From an uncultured Luminiphilus sp. (GTDB lineage Bacteria; Pseudomonadota; Gammaproteobacteria; Pseudomonadales; Halieaceae), in assembly GCA_943787485.1 (NCBI GenBank), contig CALSMP010000019.1, positions 1 through 52,839 of the forward strand: DNA of 52,839 nt. The letters are read 5' to 3'. Position 1 is the stretch's first letter; every line of letters begins with the position of its first letter. Shown piece after piece: positions 20,405 to 29,347 of the stretch. Below the pieces are notes generated by a model that ran no database searches, was not told where the DNA came from, and saw nothing but the letters and a program-made list of their open reading frames with translations. A program made the translations under genes and the position numbers.

Positions 20405-21591
20405 ATCCGGGACTAACACATCTTCAGCCGTATCCCTTTGAACGGTTGGCCACCCTCCTCAAAGAGGTGACGCCCGCCACGGATTGCTCGCGCATTGCGC
20501 TGACGATTGGGGAGCCACAGCACGCGCCCCCTGAATTAGCAAAAGCGGCTTTAATTGACGCACTGGATTCTCTGGGCCGCTATCCGCCTACAATCGGCTC
20601 AGAGACTTTACGGCAGGTCATCGCGGATTGGTTGTGCCGCCGGTTTGCTCTGGAGTCGGTTGATCCCGCTACCCAGGTCCTGCCGGTCAACGGCACCCGT
20701 GAGGCGCTCTTTGCGATCGCGCAGGTACTGGTGCGCGCCGGCAGCGAAAGCGCCGTCGTGAGCCCCAATCCGTTTTATCAAATCTACGAGGGCGCAGCCC
20801 TGCTGGCGGGCACGACCCCGCACTTCATCCCGGCAACCGAAAACACTGGCTTCATTCCAGATTACAGCGCATTAACGGAGGAAGACTGGGCGCGGTGCGA
20901 ACTCCTTTATTTATGCACCCCCGGTAACCCCTCGGGGGCAACCATCCCTGAAGCGACGCTACAGCAGCTCATTCAGCTGGCAGACGAACATGATTTTGTG
21001 ATCGCAAGTGACGAGTGTTACAGCGAAATTTATCGTACCGGTCACAGCCCACCCCCAGGCCTTCTTCAGGCCGCAGCGGCTATGGGCCGCCACACATTTG
21101 AACGCTGTCTCGTCTTTCACAGCTTATCCAAACGGTCCAATCTACCCGGATTGCGATCGGGGTTCGTCGCCGGGGATGCCGCGATGATCGACCTTTTTAG
21201 ACGCTATCGCACCTATCACGGCTGCGCCATGCCCGATCATCATCAGGCCGTAAGTATTGCCGCATGGAGTGATGAGGCTCATGTTGTTCAGAATCGCGAG
21301 CGCTATACCGAAAAATTTGATCGGATAGTGCCTATCTTGAACCCCTACCTCAACATCACGATACCCGAAGCGGGCTTTTATCTATGGCCTGAAACACCTG
21401 TCGATGATGAGCAGTTTGCCAAGGACTTGATAGCCCACTGCAACGTCGCGGTATTACCCGGCACATATCTGGGCCGGACGGTAGCCGGTCACAATCCCGG
21501 TAGCAACCGGGTGAGAATGGCGCTGGTGGCAGAGATCGATCAGTGTGTCGAAGCGGCCCAGCGTATCGCGAACTTTTTGCAAAAGGGATGA
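20401..21591 (+). CDS. dapC: succinyldiaminopimelate transaminase
   Basis: Class I/II PLP aminotransferase giving N-succinyl-LL-diaminopimelate from the keto acid made by DapD, in the succinylase lysine pathway. In the 396-residue protein the PLP lysine is in HSLSKRSNLPGLRSGF, and YLCTPGNPSGATI and SDECYSEIY are typical fold I motifs. The start ATG overlaps the glnD stop (ATGA). Its neighbours dapD and dapE support DapC over a generic transaminase. Confidence 0.92.
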   Translation: MNPGLTHLQPYPFERLATLLKEVTPATDCSRIALTIGEPQHAPPELAKAALIDALDSLGRYPPTIGSETLRQVIADWLCRRFALESVDPATQVLPVNGTREALFAIAQVLVRAGSESAVVSPNPFYQIYEGAALLAGTTPHFIPATENTGFIPDYSALTEEDWARCELLYLCTPGNPSGATIPEATLQQLIQLADEHDFVIASDECYSEIYRTGHSPPPGLLQAAAAMGRHTFERCLVFHSLSKRSNLPGLRSGFVAGDAAMIDLFRRYRTYHGCAMPDHHQAVSIAAWSDEAHVVQNRERYTEKFDRIVPILNPYLNITIPEAGFYLWPETPVDDEQFAKDLIAHCNVAVLPGTYLGRTVAGHNPGSNRVRMALVAEIDQCVEAAQRIANFLQKG

Positions 21592-21595
21592 GGAC

Positions 21596-22315
21596 ATGCC
21601 CCGTCACGACAACCGCCCTTCTCGATTTTCACCGGAAGGGAGTCGCAATCTGAGCCGCAACCTAAGCAAAGACGAGCGCATCGCCTATATTGATCGACGA
21701 CTGGCGCAGCTCTACCCCAAGACACCCGTGCCACTGGATCACTCGGATCCCTACACGCTGCTGATCGCCGTGCTTTTGAGTGCGCAGTGCACAGATGAGC
21801 GTGTCAATCAGGTAACACCGGCGCTATTCAAGGCGGCGAATTGTCCCGAGAAGATGATTAAGCTGTCGGTTGATGCCATTAGAGACATCATTCGGCCTTG
21901 CGGTCTATCGCCGCAGAAGTCAAAGGCTATCCATCGGTTAAGCGCCCTACTGATTAAAGACCACGGTGGCGCGGTTCCCAAATCTTTTGAGGCACTAGAG
22001 CGCCTTCCCGGCGTGGGCCATAAAACGGCGTCTGTGGTGATGGCGCAGGCATTTGGCGTGCCCACATTCCCAGTCGATACCCATATTCACCGACTGGCTC
22101 AGCGCTGGGGACTAAGCCGGGGCCGCAATGTGGTTGAGACCGAGCGCGACTTGAAGCGCGCATTCCCGAAAACACGCTGGAATGCCTTGCATTTACAGAT
22201 TATTTTTTACGGCCGCGAGTACTGTACAGCACGCGGATGCGACGGCCGGGTGTGCGAGATCTGCACAACCTGTTTTCCCTGTCGCAAGCATCCCAAAGCA
22301 CTTCACAAGGCCTGA
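21596..22315 (+). CDS. nth: endonuclease III
   Basis: Base-excision glycosylase/AP lyase for oxidised pyrimidines. The 239-residue protein has the helix-hairpin-helix LPGVGHKTASVVMAQAFG with the catalytic Lys, and PVDTHIHRLAQRWGL with the catalytic Asp. ATG at 21596 is chosen over a start inside dapC. The C-terminal iron-sulfur site has altered spacing: C-x9-C-x2-C-x5-C with two extra cysteines, against C-x6-C-x2-C-x5-C in E. coli. Here nth lies in the dap cluster, not after rnfE as in enterobacteria. Confidence 0.93.
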   Translation: MPRHDNRPSRFSPEGSRNLSRNLSKDERIAYIDRRLAQLYPKTPVPLDHSDPYTLLIAVLLSAQCTDERVNQVTPALFKAANCPEKMIKLSVDAIRDIIRPCGLSPQKSKAIHRLSALLIKDHGGAVPKSFEALERLPGVGHKTASVVMAQAFGVPTFPVDTHIHRLAQRWGLSRGRNVVETERDLKRAFPKTRWNALHLQIIFYGREYCTARGCDGRVCEICTTCFPCRKHPKALHKA

Positions 22316-22347
22316 TTCTGCTAGGATCATCTTCTCGAGGATAGTTC

Positions 22348-22698
22348 ATGACAACGACCGTTTACGGCATTCCCAATTGCGATAGCGTCAAAAAGGCGAC
22401 AAAGTGGCTTGATGGCCACGGGATTAGCTATCAGTTTGTGGATTTTAGAAAAAACCCCGTTGAGACCCGAAAGATCTCCTATTGGCTGGATCGTGTAGGC
22501 GGAGATGCGCTGATCAACCGACGCAGCACGACTTGGAAAGCACTGGGTGATGCTGAGAAAGAACGTCTTCTCTCGGAGGATGCAGTCACCACGCTGGCGG
22601 ACCACATCACCATAATTAAGCGGCCAGTCGTAGAGCATCAGGACACAATACTGGTTGGTTTTTCTGACGATAATTACACCCGCACGTTTAAGGGCTAG
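22348..22698 (+). CDS. ArsC/Spx-family reductase (YffB-like)
   Basis: The 116-residue thioredoxin-fold protein of the ArsC family starts TTVYGIPNCDSVKKATKWL, with the single N-terminal cysteine (residue 11). VDFRKNP and VEHQDTILVGFSDDNY are typical of the YffB branch. Members often lie beside dapC/dapD and dapE, as here. The physiological role is not settled; arsenate reduction should not be assumed from the fold. It is 24 bases before dapD. Confidence 0.88.
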   Translation: MTTTVYGIPNCDSVKKATKWLDGHGISYQFVDFRKNPVETRKISYWLDRVGGDALINRRSTTWKALGDAEKERLLSEDAVTTLADHITIIKRPVVEHQDTILVGFSDDNYTRTFKG

Positions 22699-22722
22699 GG
22701 TTCACTGAAAAGGTAAGCAGCA

Positions 22723-23734
22723 ATGACAGCGATGCATGGATTCGGGCTTGGACTGGCAAGCAAAAACAACCGCGGAGAAATACTGGAGGTTTTCTATCCC
22801 AAACCTCTGTGTAACCTGAGTGGCAATCTTGCTGATTGTCTTTCTGGGGTGAGCGGTGAGCTTGATACGTCGGCCCTGAACGAACTCGCTAACGCACTGC
22901 TAGCCGCGAATGAGCAGGAGCAAGCTGAGCTCGCTCAGCAACTTCGCGAAAGCAGTGCTACGGTTGTCGCAACCCCCCTCGTGGAGAACGCCGCGCCCGA
23001 GTCGGTGGCCGATGCATACTTGAAGCTGCATTTGCTCTCCCACCGATTAGTTCGCCCCCACGGGACCAACGTCGATGGGGTTTTCGGCCTGCTACCCAAT
23101 AATGCGTGGACCAATCAAGGCGCCATTTGCCTAAACGACCTCCCCCAGCGGCAGCTGGATGCGAGACTTCGCGGAGAAGTGCTCGAAGTCGCAAGCGTTG
23201 ATAAATTCCCAAAAATGACCAACTACGTGGTTCCCACAGGTGTGCGAATTGCGCACACCCGCGCGGATACGTCTCGGAGCCTATCTTGGGGAAGGCACCA
23301 CCGTGATGCACGAAGGCTTTATCAATTTCAATGCCGGCACTGAGGGTCCAGGGATGGTTGAGGGACGGATTTCGGCAGGCGTCTGGGTGGGCGCCGGCTC
23401 AGACCTTGGCGGAGGCTGCTCCACCATGGGCACCCTCTCAGGAGGCGGCAACATCGTCATATCGGTGGGTCGGGAATGTCTGATTGGCGCCAATGCGGGT
23501 CTGGGTATTCCTTTGGGCGATCGATGCACCATCGAGGCCGGCCTGTTCATCACCGCCGGAACCAAAGTTACGCTGTTAGATGGTGCCCGCAAGCCGGTTG
23601 AGACAGTATCTGCGCGGGATTTGGCTGGCAAATCAGATTTGCTGTTTCGCCGAAACAGCACCTCCGGAACGGTGGAATGTCTGACCAACCGCTCCGCTAT
23701 TGAACTGAACGACAGTCTTCATGCCAACAACTGA
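22723..23734 (+). CDS. dapD: 2,3,4,5-tetrahydropyridine-2,6-dicarboxylate N-succinyltransferase, one frame disruption
   Basis: Succinylates tetrahydrodipicolinate in lysine/meso-DAP synthesis. This is the long DapD type (about 336 residues after repair), with an N-terminal domain, then beta-helix repeats: [31 protein letters not shown] and [20 protein letters not shown]. The frame changes at 23258-23260, where CACACCC should be CACACC; removing one C joins VRIAHT to [12 protein letters not shown]. The flanking motifs are intact, so a sequencing error is likelier than a lesion. It overlaps the dapE start by 14 bases. Confidence 0.93.
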
Positions 23735-24875
23735 GCACGGCGCAGCCGCAATCGCACTCACCCGGGAACTGATTGAAAGAGCATCAGTCACTCCTCAGGA
23801 TGCTGGCTGTCAGGCGTCAATGATGGCCAGACTCAACGCGCTTGGTTTCGAGTGCGAGCCCATGGATTTTGAGGACACGCAGAATTTTTGGGCGGTCCGG
23901 GGCGAGACAGGGCCCACCTTAGTCTTTGCTGGCCACACCGATGTAGTCCCGACCGGCCCCATTGACCGTTGGTCCTCTCCGCCCTTTGCGGCCACCGAAA
24001 TGAACGGAAATCTTCATGGTCGCGGCGCGGCGGACATGAAATCCAGTCTGGCCGCGATGGTCGTAGCCGTCGAAGCATTTATCGACCAACACCCTAACCA
24101 CAACGGCAGAATCGCCTTTTTGATCACCTCTGACGAGGAGGGCCCGGCAAAAAACGGCACCGTAAAAGTCGTCGAGACCCTTATGGACCGGGGTGAAAAA
24201 CTCGATTGGTGCCTGGTAGGAGAACCCTCAAGCACCGACCTATTGGGGGATGTGATTCGCGTCGGGCGTCGTGGCTCAATTAACGGCACCATTGTTATTC
24301 ACGGTGTGCAGGGGCATATCGCCTATCCCCATCTGGCTGAAAACCCCATCCATCACGCGCTCAAGGCACTCGACGCGATAGCGAACGAAGTTTGGGATCA
24401 GGGCAACGAATTTTTCCAGCCCACGTCCCTGCAATTCTCTAACATCAGCGCGGGCACAGGAGCCAGCAATGTGATTCCCGGCGAGCTGTGTGCTCAGTTC
24501 AATGTCAGGTTTTGCACCGAGACCACCGATGTGCGGATCCGGCAGCGATGTGAGCAGATTTTGCGCGAGCACGGTTTACGCTTTGATATTGAATGGGCAT
24601 TGAGTGGACAGCCTTTTTTATCCACCCCGGGCGCGTTGGTTCAGTCAGCACAAGCGGCAATAAGCGCGGTTACCGGCCTGACTACCGAATTGTCCACTGG
24701 CGGTGGTACGTCAGACGGGCGGTTCATCGCCCAAACGGGCGCCGAAATTGTCGAGTTGGGCCCGGTCAACGCAACCATCCATCAGATTGATGAACACATC
24801 GCCCTCGAGGACATTCCACGGCTCACCGCGCTCTATCACAACATCATCGTGCGGCTGCTGGCTACGGCAGCGTAA
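23721..24875 (+). CDS. dapE: succinyl-diaminopimelate desuccinylase
   Basis: M20-family di-zinc hydrolase releasing LL-diaminopimelate. The 384-residue protein has zinc ligands in [13 protein letters not shown] (His), [15 protein letters not shown] (Asp) and [12 protein letters not shown] (catalytic Glu and ligand). The dimerisation domain is about residues 180-295, and the last ligand is in [11 protein letters not shown]. It starts at ATG 23721 inside the dapD end. It converges on, and overlaps by 14 bases, the unknown gene at 24862-25236. Confidence 0.96.
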   Translation: MPTTEHGAAAIALTRELIERASVTPQDAGCQASMMARLNALGFECEPMDFEDTQNFWAVRGETGPTLVFAGHTDVVPTGPIDRWSSPPFAATEMNGNLHGRGAADMKSSLAAMVVAVEAFIDQHPNHNGRIAFLITSDEEGPAKNGTVKVVETLMDRGEKLDWCLVGEPSSTDLLGDVIRVGRRGSINGTIVIHGVQGHIAYPHLAENPIHHALKALDAIANEVWDQGNEFFQPTSLQFSNISAGTGASNVIPGELCAQFNVRFCTETTDVRIRQRCEQILREHGLRFDIEWALSGQPFLSTPGALVQSAQAAISAVTGLTTELSTGGGTSDGRFIAQTGAEIVELGPVNATIHQIDEHIALEDIPRLTALYHNIIVRLLATAA

Positions 24876-25236
24876 CGGTGACACTGAATGGTTTGGGCTG
24901 GTCTCGCCAAGAGGACCAGTAGGACACCACGGGTTCGTTTTTCGGTGAATCCAGCATGGATAAGTCAAGTGTCAGGGACGCGTCCGCTTGATCCCGTAGC
25001 CAAGAAAAAAATGCTTCTGCCAGTATTGCGGGGGTCTCAATGTGACCCTGGCACCGGGCCAGCAAATCGGGCGCACCGGAATCCGGACTATCCACAAAGC
25101 GAATGTGGGCACACCGAATCCCCGTGCGCTGACGAATAAGATCACAGGCCTGCCCCTGCTCGACCGTAGACCTGACGGGCATATCAATGACAACTACGCC
25201 ATCAGTGTCAGTGCATTCAAGTTGGCAATACGCCAC
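24862..25236 (-). CDS. hypothetical protein
   Basis: 124 residues, not recognised. No signal peptide or membrane segment is visible. The sequence is a mix of short beta-prone stretches ([16 protein letters not shown]) and helical ones ([14 protein letters not shown]), with four cysteines in the N-terminal half. It lies 47 bases downstream of rsmJ in the same direction and overlaps the 3' end of dapE. It is probably co-transcribed with rsmJ. Small soluble protein, function unknown. Confidence 0.6.
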   Translation of the reverse strand: MAYCQLECTDTDGVVVIDMPVRSTVEQGQACDLIRQRTGIRCAHIRFVDSPDSGAPDLLARCQGHIETPAILAEAFFSWLRDQADASLTLDLSMLDSPKNEPVVSYWSSWRDQPKPFSVTVTLP

Positions 25237-25283
25237 ATTACGCTCCTAGCGGCTGTAAACATCAAACCGGATTGATTTACCCC

Positions 25284-26018
25284 TCAGGACATGAGCGGGC
25301 GACCCTTGGTAATCACGTCAGCTTTGAGCGGCCGTTTCACAACAATGCGCGCTACCGGCTGTGAAAACGCCCAGGCAACGAGCTCTTCGTGCCCCGCGCC
25401 CGCGCCGTGGAGTGCCTGCAGAACACTGAGGTCCTTTTTTGCAGCAGCGGAACCTTTGCGATCTTCAAACATCGGGTCAAGGTAAATGACCTGATCGCTA
25501 TCGGCCTTAAACGTCGTGCTGTCACAGCGCAGGATTGAGAGCCGAGCTGCGGCCCGTCGAACTTCATCAAACGGGCTAATGAGCGCAAGCTTCAGGGCTT
25601 CCTCTAACAGCAATGCCAAAACATTGGAGCGTTCCAGCATGGTTACCGAACATCCCAAGTCGGCCAGTACATAAGCATCGCGACCGAGACCGGCCGTCGC
25701 ATCGATAACGCGAGGCACTCGCCCACGTCTAATGCCTACCGCTTTACCCAGCAGTTCATTGTGGCCACCCCGCCGTCGATACAACATTGCAGGGCTCGCA
25801 AAATCGACCCTGACCGGTCCGGGCGGACTCAGTTTGTTCTCCTGTAGCCACATGTCGCTGTCATCAACCATCAAGGCCACGGGGTCCGAGATCTGGTCAA
25901 GACCTTTCGCCACCGTAAGATTTAGCTCGCGAGCTATCAACTTGGCGCGGTGACTCATCCCGGGATGCGCCGGCACCACGGTGCAACGAGACTGGGCAGA
26001 AGCCGCCATTGAGCTCAT
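25284..26018 (-). CDS. rsmJ: 16S rRNA (guanine1516-N2)-methyltransferase
   Basis: SAM-dependent methylation of G1516 of 16S rRNA. The 244-residue protein carries motif I VIDATAGLGRDAYVLADLG, MLERSNVLALLLEEAL, motif IV VIYLDPMFEDRKGSA and C-terminal VVKRPLKA, all typical of RsmJ. The open frame reaches 26153, but residues before ATG 26018 run back into the upstream gene and have no family similarity. Sixteen bases follow the upstream cyclase-like gene. Confidence 0.92.
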   Translation of the reverse strand: MSSMAASAQSRCTVVPAHPGMSHRAKLIARELNLTVAKGLDQISDPVALMVDDSDMWLQENKLSPPGPVRVDFASPAMLYRRRGGHNELLGKAVGIRRGRVPRVIDATAGLGRDAYVLADLGCSVTMLERSNVLALLLEEALKLALISPFDEVRRAAARLSILRCDSTTFKADSDQVIYLDPMFEDRKGSAAAKKDLSVLQALHGAGAGHEELVAWAFSQPVARIVVKRPLKADVITKGRPLMS

Positions 26019-26034
26019 GAACCGCACCTCAGTG

Positions 26035-27120
26035 TCACAGCGGCCTGCCGAGTGACAGGGACCCGTCCCCAAGGCTGACATCCAGTTCCACCGAAGCAAT
26101 ATTCCAACCCAATCCATGCTTATCGACAATCTGATGGTGCGCGCGATCGGCACTGACTCCTGACCACCGCGAGGTGATGGTTCCGACCGGACAGTCTCCT
26201 ACCTGTAAGCCAGAAAAACCGGCCACCTCTTCGAGCACAGCATCGAGCAGTCCAACCGGTCCCACCGGATCGGGCCGGTTAGGCAAGTCGGTAACAAAAT
26301 CGCCCATCAGGATCTGGCCTGCTTCCGCTGTTTCCAACATCCGCGCCAAGGCTATAGTGACGTCTCCGACAATGTAGCTATAAAGCGTGGGGTTCACGCC
26401 CCTCGGCCTGAAACAGCTCGTAATGGCTACCCACATGAAAACCAGCGCGTATTAGCGGTACGGTATTTCCCGTTGATTCCTGACGCGCCCGCTGCATTGT
26501 CAATCAACACAAGAAGTAAAAAAGTGAGGAGGTCCAGGTCCGGGTAGGCACCGATGTCTCGATTCCATACATAATAGCCGTCCCCAGTGGTCGTCCTGGC
26601 AAAGTTTACGTCTATGCCGAGTCGCTCTAACTTGGTGGTAAGCCGAGTTCATGGAATAAGACAGGGAATTCAGCTGACTCGCCTGCTCAAAGGGTGCGTG
26701 CAGGGAAAATTCCGCGATATCAAACAGGACGACAGCACGCGACTCTACAAACCCTAATCCGTAGCGCCGAATGATCTGATCGGCAAGTTGCAACGCTTGA
26801 TCATCCTTAAAAGGCGTATCAAGTTTGATGAAGGTTGTTGATACCTGTAGCCGCTGAGCAATGGCGAAAAGCTCTTCATCAGATTTCAGACGAGAGGTGC
26901 CAATAACCCCCCGCACGAACTGCTCCATGCCCTCGGCGTCGCCTCTCGCGTGTGCACTGGCGGTGAGGTTGCCGAGAAAATAATGCGGAACTATCAGTGC
27001 CAGTACACCTGCCTCGTGGGGCGACCAGCACAGCACCATGTTTTGGCCCAAACGCCAGTTTTTCTTCAAGGCTTCCTCAAGCTGAGCAAACGCAGGCAGT
27101 AATTCCGGCCGATCACTCAT
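26035..27120 (-). CDS. class III adenylate/guanylate cyclase-like protein, frame-disrupted
   Basis: About 360 residues after repair. An N-terminal region of about 140 residues without clear motif is followed by a cyclase homology domain: AVVLFDIAEFSLHAPFEQ (first metal Asp), TTTGDGYYVWNRDIGAY (second metal region, GDG), then GFHVGSHYELFQAEG and YSYIVGDVTIALARM. These pieces sit in different frames. They join if one base is removed at about 26634-26638, about 26502-26505 and 26399-26402 (a CCCC run). Whether it makes a cyclic nucleotide or is a catalytically lost relative cannot be told. It is divergent from the LRR lipoprotein gene and upstream of rsmJ. Confidence 0.72.
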
Positions 27121-27208
27121 GCGCTAGTTGACCCGTATTTGTTCATCATAGGACTGTCTCACCTCTCGATAACTTGGCATTATAAGGTCTGTTTTGGGGG
27201 AGTATCCC

Positions 27209-27706
27209 ATGATCCGACTCGGATTATTCATCGCGGCGCTCTCTGGATGTGGCAGTTACGACATCACGGTGAACGACTATACCGTTTATGGCGCGCCAAA
27301 AATCTTTTTAGACTTTGAGCTCCCTGATGAGGCGCTCAACACCTGCATCAGCCAGCAGATTATCGACCAGCGCATTACATCTGCAGAGGATCTTGTTGCG
27401 CTCAACTGCAGTGACGCAGGGATAGAAACCCTCGAGGGCTTGAGTCTTTTCAGCCAGCTCGAGCAGCTCAAACTCTCCAATAATCGAATTCGCAATTTGG
27501 TGGTGCTCGGCCAGCTTCGCGCCCTGAAGGCAGTATGGCTTGATGGCAATATGGTGATAGATCCTGTCCCACTGCAACCACTGCCCGAACTCCGATGGGT
27601 CGATCTATCGGGGAATAGCCATCTGCAATGCCCTAAAAAGTCGCTGTTTGGCCGGGTTGAAACCCTTAAACTGCCGAACCACTGCAGCGACCTGGCGCAG
27701 CTATGA
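27209..27706 (+). CDS. short leucine-rich-repeat lipoprotein
   Basis: 165 residues. A very short signal peptide ends in a lipobox (LSGC, Cys14), so the protein is probably lipidated and envelope-bound. From about residue 60 there are leucine-rich repeats of the LxxLxLxxNxI type: LEQLKLSNNRIRNL, LKAVWLDGNMV and LRWVDLSGNSHL. A cysteine-capped end follows (CPKK...CSDL). ATG 27209 has GGGGGAG six bases upstream, better than the TTG at 27194. It overlaps the following acyltransferase by four bases (ATGA). Partner unknown; a protein-interaction role is inferred from the fold. Confidence 0.75.
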   Translation: MIRLGLFIAALSGCGSYDITVNDYTVYGAPKIFLDFELPDEALNTCISQQIIDQRITSAEDLVALNCSDAGIETLEGLSLFSQLEQLKLSNNRIRNLVVLGQLRALKAVWLDGNMVIDPVPLQPLPELRWVDLSGNSHLQCPKKSLFGRVETLKLPNHCSDLAQL

Positions 27707-28616
27707 TTTACGGGCTTTACCAACTCCTCGCGCGACTCCCCATATCGGCGCTGTACGCGCTTTCTACTTTTGCCGCATGGAATTTGGAATTTATTTTCAG
27801 ATATCGGCGCCGGGTTATCTCGGACAATCTTGCTCAGTCTTTTACTGACCTCGACCCTCGCGAGATTAGCGCCTTAAGACGTCAGTTTTATCGAAACTTG
27901 TCCGACACGACGCTCGAAATTATTGGTGGCACACGGAAGCCGCTGGGGTTTTTTGAACAGCGAATAGCCGTCGATAATTTAGCGCTGATTCATCGGCTCA
28001 GCGCCAATGGGAGCCAGTCGGTCATTGTGATGCTCGGCCACCAAGGAAATTGGGAATGGATGCTGCACCGGGCTGCAGCTGAATACGACATGCCCATGGC
28101 GTTTGTTTACAAGACGCTCCACAACGCAGCTGCCGATCGCTTCAGCCTTGAGGCACGGTGTCGATTTGGCGCCGAAGCCATTGAAATGCGAAATACCGCC
28201 CGCAACATGATTCGCCACCGGCGCACGCCCCGGATTATCTATATGTTAGGGGATCAATCCCCCGGTCAGCGGGAGCGGGTCCACTGGGCTCGGTTTTTGA
28301 ATCGAGACACACCATTTTTCTCTGGCGCCCGCCGTGCTCGCCAAGGCCACTGGGTATCCTGTGGTGTTTGCCGCCTGCGAGAGGATCAAACGCGGGTATT
28401 ACCAGGTAACCCTCAGCGAAATTACTGCGGATCCCAGCCTGATGAGTGAACAAGAGATTACCCAGCGTTATGCCGAGCGCCTTGAGGAGGCTATCAAAAA
28501 ATCCCCCCGAGGATTGGTTGTGGAGTAATCGCCGCTGGAAATATCAGCCCGAGGCCGCGACCGAGGCATCAACCGAAGGCACTACCAGCGAAATCCAATC
28601 AAACCCATCTGACTGA
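27703..28616 (+). CDS. LpxL/HtrB-family lysophospholipid or lipid A acyltransferase, two frame disruptions
   Basis: About 303 residues after repair. An N-terminal hydrophobic segment (ISALYALSTFAAWNLEFIF) is followed by the acyltransferase HX4E motif in VMLGHQGNWEW and the DQSPGQRERVHW block, then FPVVFAACERIKRG-type sequence. Removing one C at 28328-28330 (GGCGCCC) and one at 28503-28508 (six Cs) restores a C-terminus ending SPEDWLWSNRRWKYQP plus a polar tail, as in the family. The tail overlaps the convergent MBL gene by 73 bases. A late acyl transfer to lipid A or an ornithine-type lipid is inferred from the family. Confidence 0.85.
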
Positions 28617-29347
28617 GAGGCGAGGATCACATCAACGTGATCTGCCAAGCCCAACTGCTGTAGCGCGCGCTGCGCATGGCTTGGGGTATTGTTTTGCTGG
28701 CTCAGGTGACCGGCCACCAAGACGCGCATAGCGTCGGTATCTAAGCGCTGCAAAAACTCCGCCGCCTGCTGGTTGTTAAGATGACCAAAATCACCCCCTA
28801 CACGTCTCTTTAAGGCGGCGGGGTGGTAAGCGCTTTTTCTCAGCAATTCTGGCTCGTGATTGAACTCCAGTAAAAGCCCCGTGCAACCCGCGTAAGCCTC
28901 AAGTACAAAGGGGGTCAGTGATCCCAAGTCGGTCAGCACGCCCAGAGCCAATTCCTCCGATTGAAAGCGATACTGAACCGGCTCCCGCGCATCGTGGGGG
29001 AACGGGGACTGCCTGCACGTCGATATCCCCTATCGAAAATGTCGCACCCGCATTAAAACAGACCTGCTGATGCGCACCGCTGAATAACCCTGCGGCGGCA
29101 GTACCATGGGTCAAAAAAACAGGGAGCGAAAAGCGTCGCGACAGCACCGAAACGCCCCGCCGCGTGATCACTGTGTTCGTGGGTGACCAAAATAGCATCC
29201 AAATCATCAGGGGTTAGATCAAGCCGGGCCAGGCGCGCCGTAGTTTCCTTGAGAGTAAAACCACAGTCCCACCAGCACACAGGTGTCAGCTGTCGCGATG
29301 ACCGTTCCATTCCCTCTGCTGCCGCTACCCAGAGAGGCGAAACGCAT
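28544..29347 (-). CDS. MBL-fold metallo-hydrolase (YycJ/PhnP-like), three frame disruptions
   Basis: About 266 residues after repair, starting MRFASLGSGSRGNGTVI at ATG 29347 (sharing one base with the bamC stop). The metal-binding motif is ILVTHEHSDHAAGV, followed by LTHGTAAAG, GVLTDLGS and a C-terminal VAGHLSQQNN histidine. Homology shifts frame at 29268-29270 (CCC), 29155-29158 (CCCC) and 28996-29000 (GGGGG). Removing one base from each gives a single continuous protein. The family lies after dapA-bamC in many gammaproteobacteria; the substrate is unknown. Confidence 0.85.

Noticed and set aside
22723..23734. dapD as two separate short genes or a pseudogene
   Set aside because: Both parts are contiguous pieces of one DapD, joined by removing one C at 23258-23260; DapD should be needed because dapC and dapE are intact.
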